Shown piece after piece: positions 1-7,147 of a stretch of 9,047 bases of DNA; the stretch's first letter is position 1, and each line of letters begins with the position of its first letter. The stretch is from Fidelibacterota bacterium. GTDB lineage: Bacteria; Fidelibacterota; UBA2242. A program made the position numbers and the translations under genes. The notes below the pieces were generated by a model. The model worked only from the letters and a program-made list of their open reading frames with translations, was not told the DNA's origin and did no database searches. The DNA is taken from contig JAFGXZ010000227.1 of the NCBI GenBank assembly GCA_016936335.1, forward strand, positions 1-9,047. The letters are read 5' to 3'.

Positions 1-1
1 G

Positions 2-1318
2 AGGAACAACCACACTCGTATTTACAAAATGGATTTACGTAGTCAGATAACAAAAAATCAAACAATCGGACTTGGATTTATCTATAAAAAGGTCAAACTC
101 TGGCTGCATGAATATCAATTATATTTCGATGAAAATAATACTATTAAAATACCTTCGGACTCATCCTGGTATAATAATTCATATAACCATGAACCGGAGG
201 AGATATCAGCCTATATTCAGGATAAACTTGAACTGGGAGAGATGATTATTAATCTGGGTGTTCGATTTGATTATTTTAATCCCGACGGTGTTGTTCCTGA
301 GAACTTTTATAATACCGTTGATGCGCTAAAACGACGAGCCAAACAGTCCAGTCAACTTAGTCCGCGAATCGGAATTGCATACCCTATCTCCGATCAGGGC
401 GTGATTCACTTTTCTTACGGTCACTTCTTCCAAATACCAAATTATGAACATTTGTACATTAATCCCGATTTTGAAGTGTCACTTATTCAGTTGAAGGGTG
501 ACCAGCCTCCTCGAGGCAGTTTTAACATCATGGGCAATTCAGAGTTGAAGCCGGAAAAAACAGTCAGCTACGAAATCGGAATAAAACAGGGAATAACTTC
601 GAATATTACGATTGACGTTACCGGTTATAATAAGGATATCCGCGACCTGATCGGCCAGATAACATATCAAAATATTTATGGAGGAAAATACTGGTATTTT
701 ATCAACCGGGATTACGCTAATGTAAAAGGTGTTACTATTGCCCTGGAAATGATTGAACTCCCGGGATCGGTAGGATTTTCGGTTGATTATACATACCAAT
801 CGGCGACGGGGAATGCTTCTGATCCGCTTGATGAATCGAAGAACCAGGAATCGGATCCGCCGATCCAGTCTGAAAAGAAACGCCGGCCGTTGAATTGGGA
901 TCAAACCCACTCTCTGAATCTCGTCACTACAACGACTCAAATGAATTATCATATCAGTCTGATCGGAAAAATCGGCAGTGGAACTCCCTATACCCGAGAG
1001 TCTCCCTACTATAATAACCGGATTTTAAACGGTGAACGCAAACCAATGACGATGACATTTGATTTGAACATCACCAGGGATTTTCAGGTTCACTCAATGG
1101 TCGTATCACCCTTTATCAAGGTCACCAATCTGTTAGACCGGAAAAATAATCAGGATGTCTACGCTTCCAGTGGTACAGCAGACTATGATTATAATATGAT
1201 ATTTGAAACATATCGCGGGTATAAAACTCAGGAGGAGTGGTATAGACAACCGAATTATTATGACGAACCCAGAAAGGTTATCATTGGTTGTTCAATCCAA
1301 TTTGGTCGGAATAATTGA
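2..1318 (+). CDS. TonB-dependent outer-membrane receptor, C-terminal barrel (5' partial)
   Basis: This is the C-terminal part of a TonB-dependent receptor, a 22-strand outer-membrane barrel that imports large ligands using TonB energy. The frame is open to the left edge, so the ATG at 29 is internal; 438 residues are visible, and the plug domain and TonB box lie upstream. Family evidence: LSPRIGIAYPI followed by VIHFSYGHFFQIPNYEHLY; the hallmark NSELKPEKTVSYEIGIK (536-586), which matches the N-x-x-LKPE-x-(T/S) motif of these receptors; and NRDYANVKGVTIALEM shortly after. Alternating aromatic/hydrophobic strands continue to a terminal strand VIIGCSIQF, a plausible Bam-recognised end, with a short GRNN tail. 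The ligand cannot be read from this half. The next gene starts within a few bases, so the two are probably co-transcribed. No SusD-like gene follows, unlike typical SusC receptors. The family call is firm; the subfamily is unknown. Confidence 0.93.
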   Translation, partial: RNNHTRIYKMDLRSQITKNQTIGLGFIYKKVKLWLHEYQLYFDENNTIKIPSDSSWYNNSYNHEPEEISAYIQDKLELGEMIINLGVRFDYFNPDGVVPENFYNTVDALKRRAKQSSQLSPRIGIAYPISDQGVIHFSYGHFFQIPNYEHLYINPDFEVSLIQLKGDQPPRGSFNIMGNSELKPEKTVSYEIGIKQGITSNITIDVTGYNKDIRDLIGQITYQNIYGGKYWYFINRDYANVKGVTIALEMIELPGSVGFSVDYTYQSATGNASDPLDESKNQESDPPIQSEKKRRPLNWDQTHSLNLVTTTTQMNYHISLIGKIGSGTPYTRESPYYNNRILNGERKPMTMTFDLNITRDFQVHSMVVSPFIKVTNLLDRKNNQDVYASSGTADYDYNMIFETYRGYKTQEEWYRQPNYYDEPRKVIIGCSIQFGRNN

Positions 1319-1326
1319 GAATAAAT

Positions 1327-4300
1327 ATGAAGATAACAGACATGAAAAAAAATGTATTTTGGATGTTGTTAATTATTGGAAGTATCGGCCTTCAGGCCCA
1401 AACGCCAGCCAGTATGCGGGGACACGCAAAGTATCGCCGTCGGGGATTAATGAATGGTAACCTGGTGTTTACCTATTTTTGGAATTACTGTGAGGTTGGC
1501 AGCTATCCTGATGATCCTTCGGGTTGCTGGCCGACACCGGAACAACATTATCTTGATGATATTACATTGGTAGTGTCAGTGGAAGCCGTGAATGGCGATG
1601 GCAACCTGATTCATCCGATGGAGACTCAGTACCGTGAATTTGTGGATACTTCTCCGGAGGGTGTCCCCTGGGGATTTGAAGCGCGGCCAAACTGGTTTAA
1701 TATGGATGAAGGTTCAAACTCTTCACCGGCGATGAGTAATAATCCGAGCACATGGCCTGATTACTGGCTGGACCAGCCGCTCTCATGGGCAGGGTACTGG
1801 AATGGTTTTTTCGGTAAAGGAATATTTAATGCTGATCTCGAGACTGTGTTTGTGTTTGATGATAATCCCGATAAAGAGCCTAATTTAACAATGAATTTCT
1901 ACTGTGATGACCGGGATTCAACACGGGGTGGTGTTGGACTGGTTGTTAAAGCACGTGGATTTCAATGGAGCCAGGTTTTAGCGGAAGATTGTATCTTTTG
2001 GTTATATGATATTACCAACGAATCAACGAATAGTTATCAGAAATCTTTTTTCTCACAATATATAGACTGGGGTATTGGTGGGATTGGCGGCAATATTCAA
2101 AATATCGGGGAGTACAACCTTGACCTAGATATTGCATTCGCTTACGGCCCTCCCGGAGCCCTGGGATATCCTGGAAGTTGGGAAATCGGCTATGCTGGCT
2201 ATGCATTTCTGGAAAGTCCGGGAATAAGCAGTGATGGTAAGGATAACGATAATGACGGCATGACCGATGAAACTAGAGAGAGTGATGGACCGGGAGTGTA
2301 TCTCGCTGAATATCCGTACGGATTCAACGATGCCGAAAGAGAAAAATTTATTGAAGTTTATGGCTATTCACCGACGGCGCATTGGTCAAGTGATGAGGAT
2401 TGTGATTGGATCGCCTATACCGATTTAAATGATAATGGCAGCTGGGACCAGGAAGAACCGTTGAACGATGATGTCGGCGAAGATGGTGTTGGTCCGTACG
2501 ATTTGCATTATGAGGGTCCGGATGTGGGTGAAGGTGATGGCCTGCCAACAAATGGCGAACCGAATTTTAATGCCACCGATCCTGATGAATCGGATCAGAT
2601 CGGTTTAACCGGTTTTGATATCTTCCCAACTCACCGCTATGAATTGACTGATGATGAGGGTAACTGGGGCGTATTCAGCCGTCTGGCACCACCGCTGGAT
2701 GAGATCGAACAGCCGAACAATCTAAGTATGTTTTTCTCGTCAGGGTCATTCCCATTAAAAAAGGATCAAACTGAACGATATTCCATGGCCTTGCTTTTTG
2801 GCGAGGACAAAGATGATCTCGTGAAGAATAAAAAGGCAGTTCAGCAGATCTATAATGCGGATTACCAATTTGCAAAACCGCCTTTGAAACCGACATTGAA
2901 GATCTATCCCGGTGATGGAGAAGTTACCCTTGTTTGGGATGATGTTGCTGAAAAATCATTTGATCCCTTTTTACAGGAATTCGACTTTGAAGGATATATG
3001 ATTTATCGGGGCACTGAACCGCAGTTTCTGGAGAACAAAGTCATTACCGATTCCTATGGAAATTCAACTTACCGCAAACCAATTGCTCAATTTGATTTGC
3101 GGGATGGTAAAAAGGGACCTCATCCGATTGATATTTATGGAATTAAATTTAACCAGGGTGATGATACCGGCCTCCGGCATACCTATACCGACTATGATGT
3201 CAAAAATGGTCAAACGTATTACTATGCTGTTGTGGCCTATGATTACGGTTATTATACGTATAGTAACGAAGGTGTTGAAGGTCTGCAACCTTCGGAATGT
3301 TCATCTATTATCAGCATGAATTCACTGGGGCAGGTAACCTTTACTGATATCAACTGCGGGATTGCCATTCCCCGACCGGCGGCAGCTGGATATATTCCGC
3401 CGAGCGTGGAAGGAGATATTGATCATATTGGACCCGGAACGGGCAGTATTTCAATTGATTTGGTTGAAAAATATAAAATTCCTTCCGGAGAAACGACCTA
3501 CGAAGTTGCTTTTCTGGAAGATTCAAAATTTCATACAGAGACATTTCCCTATTTAACAATCCGGAATGTTGCTGCGGATACGCTTCTGCTGGACAGTACT
3601 CTGGTTAATATTTATGGTTTGGAGAGCCCGGTGCTGGACGGAATAACGGTAACAGTTTTTAATGATACCAGTATTTGGATTGATGAGGAAAATTGCAGGT
3701 TTTTAAATGGAAGTTTCGATTACATTCCCAAGATACGTCTGAATCCCGATAACGAAAATGTGGGCGGTTATCGATTAAATATCAATCAGCCGTCTGATTA
3801 CATTATGACATTTTATGATTCAGTTTATACCTATTCACAGGGCGTACTTGGATATAAATCACTTCCATCAAACGTCGGTATCTATAATGTAACTGATTCC
3901 TCGGAAGCACTATATGCAATTGCTGATATTGATAAAGATGGTAAATACAGCCATGGTGATGATATTGTTATTATTGTTCCCGATGCTGATTTTATTTTTA
4001 AGCGCCATACATCCTGGATGATTCGGTTTACTCCGTTGTTTGAAATTGATACAGTCTGGGTGGATAATGTGCCATATGCTGATACTACCTGGATTACCGT
4101 TGATCCTCCGTCGCCGGGCGATCAATGTTATATTGCAACGACAAAACCATTTAGAAATACGACATATAAAATGGTATTCGATACGACTATTTCAAATGGA
4201 ACTACTATAATCGATACCAGTTGGGCAGTATATAAAATGGGTGATGTATTCCGGTTTACTCTGAATGGTGCCGATTCCAGTAACACTCTGGCTAAAAATG

Positions 4301-4617
4301 AATTGGATGATATCTGTGTGGTCCCGAATCCCTATGTTGTGACGGCCTCCTGGGAACCGAGGAATATGTATAAGTTTGGCCGGGGCGAACGGCGTCTGCA
4401 TTTTTACCATTTGCCGAAGGACTGCACTATCCGAATCTATAATTTGCGGGGGTATCTCGTGGATACGATTGAGCATCACAGCACGGCAGATGACGGGATG
4501 GAACCCTGGGATATTTTATCCAAGGATGACAATGAGATTGCCTATGGAATTTATGTCTTTCATGTAGACGCACCAGGAATAGGTGAGAAAATCGGAAGGT
4601 TCGCATTGATCAAATGA
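1327..4617 (+). CDS. Large exported multidomain protein with fibronectin-III-like module and FlgD/T9SS-like C-terminal domain
   Basis: This is a 1,096-residue exported protein, numbered from the ATG at 1327. A second ATG at 1342 and an in-frame TTG at 1315 overlapping the upstream stop are alternatives; no Shine-Dalgarno decides between them. A signal peptide is visible (basic KK, hydrophobic WMLLIIGSIG, cleavage near LQAQ). The N-terminal 300 residues are rich in aromatics and glycine, with blocks such as GLMNGNLVFTYFWNYCEVG, TRGGVGLVVKARGFQWSQV and CIFWLYDITNE. I recognise these as typical of large secreted proteins from Marinimicrobia/KSB1-type genomes, with no assigned function. Acidic calcium-loop-like stretches lie at about 302-315, 366-378 and 867-880. 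A fibronectin-III-like module spans about 519-641 (EVTLVWDD, YMIYRGTEP, YYYAVVAYDYG). Residues from about 998 to the end carry VVPNPYVV, IRIYNLRGYLVDTI, AYGIYVFHVDAPG and KIGRFALIK, matching FlgD-Ig/type IX sorting-like domains. Its position between a TonB receptor and a PorV-like barrel suggests a surface-displayed or receptor-associated role. No catalytic motif was recognised. Confidence 0.85.
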   Translation: MKITDMKKNVFWMLLIIGSIGLQAQTPASMRGHAKYRRRGLMNGNLVFTYFWNYCEVGSYPDDPSGCWPTPEQHYLDDITLVVSVEAVNGDGNLIHPMETQYREFVDTSPEGVPWGFEARPNWFNMDEGSNSSPAMSNNPSTWPDYWLDQPLSWAGYWNGFFGKGIFNADLETVFVFDDNPDKEPNLTMNFYCDDRDSTRGGVGLVVKARGFQWSQVLAEDCIFWLYDITNESTNSYQKSFFSQYIDWGIGGIGGNIQNIGEYNLDLDIAFAYGPPGALGYPGSWEIGYAGYAFLESPGISSDGKDNDNDGMTDETRESDGPGVYLAEYPYGFNDAEREKFIEVYGYSPTAHWSSDEDCDWIAYTDLNDNGSWDQEEPLNDDVGEDGVGPYDLHYEGPDVGEGDGLPTNGEPNFNATDPDESDQIGLTGFDIFPTHRYELTDDEGNWGVFSRLAPPLDEIEQPNNLSMFFSSGSFPLKKDQTERYSMALLFGEDKDDLVKNKKAVQQIYNADYQFAKPPLKPTLKIYPGDGEVTLVWDDVAEKSFDPFLQEFDFEGYMIYRGTEPQFLENKVITDSYGNSTYRKPIAQFDLRDGKKGPHPIDIYGIKFNQGDDTGLRHTYTDYDVKNGQTYYYAVVAYDYGYYTYSNEGVEGLQPSECSSIISMNSLGQVTFTDINCGIAIPRPAAAGYIPPSVEGDIDHIGPGTGSISIDLVEKYKIPSGETTYEVAFLEDSKFHTETFPYLTIRNVAADTLLLDSTLVNIYGLESPVLDGITVTVFNDTSIWIDEENCRFLNGSFDYIPKIRLNPDNENVGGYRLNINQPSDYIMTFYDSVYTYSQGVLGYKSLPSNVGIYNVTDSSEALYAIADIDKDGKYSHGDDIVIIVPDADFIFKRHTSWMIRFTPLFEIDTVWVDNVPYADTTWITVDPPSPGDQCYIATTKPFRNTTYKMVFDTTISNGTTIIDTSWAVYKMGDVFRFTLNGADSSNTLAKNELDDICVVPNPYVVTASWEPRNMYKFGRGERRLHFYHLPKDCTIRIYNLRGYLVDTIEHHSTADDGMEPWDILSKDDNEIAYGIYVFHVDAPGIGEKIGRFALIK

Positions 4618-6005
4618 AGCAATTATTTCATAGAATGAAACAGATATTAATTGTAATTGGGGTGGTCCTCGCTTCAGGGATATTAAGTTGTGGAATCAAA
4701 CAACCGGAATCACCAGTAGTCGCGCAAGTCGGTAATCGGATAATTACCGCTGGTGAATACGCTTTTGCCTATGAATTATCGCCAAGAACATTAACCAGTC
4801 AAGAGGACAGCATCGCTCGAAATGCGGTTTTAGATCGTTTAATCGATAGAATAGTGTTAGCTCAAAACGCTGAAAAGTTAGAACTAGGTTCGACTGATAC
4901 AATGATGCAACGAGCGGTTGATCTCTATCGCCGGCAAGCGATCAATCGGGAACTCTACCTGAAGCATATTCGCACTCCGATTACTGTTGCTGAAAACGAA
5001 GAAAGCGAAGCCTTTCACCGGTCAAAAATAACGTTGTTTGTCAAGCATTTTGAAAGTGAACGGGAAGAGGATGCAATCAATGTTTCAAAAGGAATAACGC
5101 TTTTTAAACATTCGCCCATATATCCCGGAATCGAGGAAAGGACTTTGGATGTTTTTGGACCCGTTGATGTTATTGGCTGGAATGATGTTCATGACGATTT
5201 AGAAGAGCAATTATTTAATTTGCCGGTTCATCAATGTTCTGAACCGATATTTGACGGCCAAAAATACCATGTTTTTAAAGTAGTTGAAAAGGAAAAAGAA
5301 GTGATTGTTCGTGAGAATGATTTTCAGGCAAATCGCGAATCGATCCACGGTATTTTACGCAAACGTAAGGAAGTAAAGACAGCATCCCAATTTGTTCAGG
5401 ATGTTATGGCGCCCCAGAAGTTGATCATTAAAGCTGATGCCTTAAATAAATTGACGGAAAAGATCTGGAATAATCGCCCAGTCAGTGTTGACCCCCGGAT
5501 TCAGTACATTTCAAACGATGAAATTAAATATATTGCTGATAATGAAAAGGATATAATCACACAACCACTTGCTGTTTTTAAAGACGGTACTATGACTGTT
5601 TCTGATATTTTACTTCAGTATAAAGTTAATCCACAAAAGATTAGTTATGATAGCAAACTTGCTCTGCGGGAAAGCCTGAAGAATTCTGTGGCTCTATATG
5701 TCCGGGATTGGGTTTTTTCAGAGAAAGGAATTCGGGAAAAGCTGGATCGCCTGCCTTCCGTGAAGGAGGAAGTGCAGACCAGGAGCGAATACCTCCTGGC
5801 GCAAAAAATGATTAATTCGGTTTACCGAGACAATGCCGGTGAATTTAAAAACGATAAGGAATTTCAGGACTTTTTAAATAAATACATATCTGAATTAAGA
5901 GAACAAACAAACATTCAGGTATATGAAGAACAATTAATGGCAGTGAGTACAACAGATGAAGGACTTTCACGGAAAGTCGATTTCATCGCCGTATATACTC
6001 AATAA
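4614..6005 (+). CDS. SurA/PpiC-like parvulin-type peptidylprolyl isomerase lipoprotein
   Basis: This is a 463-residue predicted lipoprotein, probably a periplasmic folding factor for outer-membrane or secreted proteins. It starts with an ATG sharing ATGA with the stop of the preceding gene, which points to translational coupling; an internal ATG at 4635 would also give a working signal. The signal ends in a lipobox ILSC with Cys26 as the lipidated residue. VAQVGNRIITAGEYAFAYEL (36-55) is the usual opening of SurA/PrsA N-terminal chaperone domains, followed by helices with VLDRLIDRIVLAQNAEKL. Residues about 137-228 look like a divergent parvulin domain: LFVKHFES with A154 downstream, then FGPVDVIGWNDV, LEEQLFNLPVHQCSEPIFD and KYHVFKVVEKEKE, corresponding to the family's 'GxxG...f.l..G..S.p......yHi.kv' pattern. 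The usual GGDLG is not intact, so isomerase activity is uncertain and a pure chaperone role is possible. The C-terminal 230 residues are charged and helical, without a recognised domain. Confidence 0.8.
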   Translation: MKQLFHRMKQILIVIGVVLASGILSCGIKQPESPVVAQVGNRIITAGEYAFAYELSPRTLTSQEDSIARNAVLDRLIDRIVLAQNAEKLELGSTDTMMQRAVDLYRRQAINRELYLKHIRTPITVAENEESEAFHRSKITLFVKHFESEREEDAINVSKGITLFKHSPIYPGIEERTLDVFGPVDVIGWNDVHDDLEEQLFNLPVHQCSEPIFDGQKYHVFKVVEKEKEVIVRENDFQANRESIHGILRKRKEVKTASQFVQDVMAPQKLIIKADALNKLTEKIWNNRPVSVDPRIQYISNDEIKYIADNEKDIITQPLAVFKDGTMTVSDILLQYKVNPQKISYDSKLALRESLKNSVALYVRDWVFSEKGIREKLDRLPSVKEEVQTRSEYLLAQKMINSVYRDNAGEFKNDKEFQDFLNKYISELREQTNIQVYEEQLMAVSTTDEGLSRKVDFIAVYTQ

Positions 6006-6011
6006 TCGAAC

Positions 6012-6018
6012 AGGAGAG
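6012..6018 (+). promoter_or_regulatory. Shine-Dalgarno of the PorV-like gene
   Basis: AGGAGAG lies just before the ATG at 6023; its AGGAG core is 6 bases from the start codon. It fixes the start of this gene and contrasts with the two preceding gene starts, which have only weak purine stretches. This suggests that the barrel gene is translated independently rather than by coupling. Confidence 0.75.
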
Positions 6019-6022
6019 TTTC

Positions 6023-7072
6023 ATGATAACAGTTCGAATAAAACAAATTTGGAAACAATTCATTAGTATTTCCATTCTTGTGACATTTTTATTGCCTCCT
6101 TTATTTGCTTCCTCTGACCGGCTGACAAACGTGGGGACAACGGCTGCACCTTTTCTTGAAGTCGGTGTTGGTTCCCGTGCAATTGGTATGGGCGGGGCCT
6201 TTGTGGCGGTAGCAAACGATGTATCGGCTATGTACTGGAATCCTGCCGGACTTTGTCGGATTGGTTATGGTGAAGCGGTTTTTGAACGGGTCGAATGGTT
6301 AGCCGATATCAATTTTAATTATCTGGGCGCCGCGATTCCATTTGGCAGATGGGGAACAGCAGGATTTTTCCTGAATGCCATGTCGGTACCAAAGATGGAA
6401 GTGCGATCTGTGGATTATCCGGATGGTACCGGGGAAGAATATGATGCCAGTAGTATTGCTGTGGGATTGTCATATTCCTATGCACTAACTGATCGGTTTT
6501 CCATTGGATTTACCGGGAAATATATCTCCGAACGGATCTGGCATGAAAAAACATCCAGCATTGCGCTTGATATAGGAACACTGTATAATACCGGTTTAAA
6601 AGGTTTGCGGATCGGGGCAGCGATTACTAATTTCGGTCCATCGATGCAGATGGATGGCAGCGATTTGATTATCTATTATGATGCCGATCCGAGTATCGAT
6701 GGAAATAATGACCGGATTATGGGAAAATTAATTACCGATGAATGGCCACTACCCTTGAACATGCAGTTTGGCATCGCCTATGATGTTTTTAACACAAAGT
6801 TTTCAAGACTAACGGTTGCCGTTGATGCATTTCATCCAATTAATAATACCGAAAGTATCAATACGGGCTGTGAATTGTCAATCCTGAATATGCTGTTCGC
6901 GCGGGTTGGTTATCAGGCTATCGGCCAGCAGGATACAGAGGAGGGGCTGACTTTTGGAGCAGGTATTCGATACAAAATGTTTGGCCAGTCGAATATTAAA
7001 TTTGATTATGCCTATGCCGATTTCGGATTACTGGAATACGTAAGTCGGTTTACTTTACGACTTGATTTTTGA
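6023..7072 (+). CDS. PorV/PorQ family outer-membrane beta-barrel protein
   Basis: This is a 349-residue outer-membrane protein of the PorV/PorQ (UPF0164-like) group, related in fold to FadL barrels. The start is set by the AGGAGAG at 6012. The signal peptide runs to about residue 29 (hydrophobic SILVTFLLPPLFA, then SSDRL). The family signature is clear: FLEVGVGSRAIGMGGAFVAV followed directly by ANDVSAMYWNPAGL (about residues 44-77). Regular amphipathic strands follow, such as IAVGLSYSYALTDRFSIGFT, GLRIGAAITNFG, LNMQFGIAYDVF and FARVGYQAIG. The protein ends in a final strand SRFTLRLDF with a C-terminal Phe, as expected for Bam-assembled barrels. In Bacteroidota, PorV is the shuttle that receives type IX secretion cargo at the outer membrane, but the wider family has many paralogs of unknown role. 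Here it follows a protein with a type IX-like C-terminal domain, so a dedicated partnership is plausible but unproven. Confidence 0.88.
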   Translation: MITVRIKQIWKQFISISILVTFLLPPLFASSDRLTNVGTTAAPFLEVGVGSRAIGMGGAFVAVANDVSAMYWNPAGLCRIGYGEAVFERVEWLADINFNYLGAAIPFGRWGTAGFFLNAMSVPKMEVRSVDYPDGTGEEYDASSIAVGLSYSYALTDRFSIGFTGKYISERIWHEKTSSIALDIGTLYNTGLKGLRIGAAITNFGPSMQMDGSDLIIYYDADPSIDGNNDRIMGKLITDEWPLPLNMQFGIAYDVFNTKFSRLTVAVDAFHPINNTESINTGCELSILNMLFARVGYQAIGQQDTEEGLTFGAGIRYKMFGQSNIKFDYAYADFGLLEYVSRFTLRLDF

Positions 7073-7087
7073 TGAATTATCATTAAT

Positions 7088-7110
7088 ATCTTGTATGCAA
7101 AATACAAGAT
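7088..7110 (+). repeat. Perfect 9-bp inverted repeat in the intergenic gap
   Basis: ATCTTGTAT (7088-7096) and ATACAAGAT (7102-7110) are exact reverse complements around a GCAAA loop. The repeat is 15 bases after the PorV-like stop. A run of seven T residues (7128-7134) lies 17 bases beyond the stem, directly before the next ribosome binding site, so this is not a standard intrinsic terminator. It could be a weak attenuating or RNA-stabilising hairpin at the end of the operon, or a palindromic operator for the next gene. The stem is AT-rich, so its strength in RNA is modest. The rest of the 75-bp gap shows no promoter that I can support. Confidence 0.55.
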
Positions 7111-7134
7111 GATTGAATGAAGCACTATTTTTTT

Positions 7135-7142
7135 AGAAGGAA
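7135..7142 (+). promoter_or_regulatory. Shine-Dalgarno of the last gene
   Basis: AGAAGGAA ends five bases before the ATG at 7148. It supports this start, which is followed at once by a good signal peptide. It comes directly after a seven-T run. Confidence 0.7.
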
Positions 7143-7147
7143 CTTCA

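Noticed and set aside
539..952. 137-codon minus-strand open frame inside the receptor gene
   Set aside because: It lies wholly antisense to a clear TonB receptor coding region, and its Arg/Ile-rich translation has no domain or signal. It is a shadow frame.
1203..1460. 85-codon plus-strand open frame spanning the receptor/large-protein junction
   Set aside because: It overlaps two well-supported coding regions in another frame and has no recognisable protein features.
2230..2460. Dockerin domain (cellulosome anchoring) in the large exported protein
   Set aside because: Single DxDxDG-like loops are present but not the paired 22-residue dockerin repeats with their helices; generic calcium loops are the safer reading.
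3056..3319. Overlapping open frames on both strands inside the large exported protein
   Set aside because: They fall across the fibronectin-III-like module, which is clearly coded in the main frame; their translations are low-complexity Ile/Met-rich sequence.
4192..4479. 95-codon minus-strand open frame under the C-terminal domain of the large protein
   Set aside because: It is antisense to a recognisable sorting-like domain and has no start context or domain of its own.
1327..4617. Large exported protein as a SusD homolog
   Set aside because: It has no lipobox Cys after the signal, no TPR-like helical pattern and is about twice SusD length; it is beta-rich with a fibronectin-III-like module.
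7088..7134. Canonical rho-independent terminator after the barrel gene
   Set aside because: The stem is AT-rich and the T-run is 17 bases downstream rather than immediately after the hairpin.
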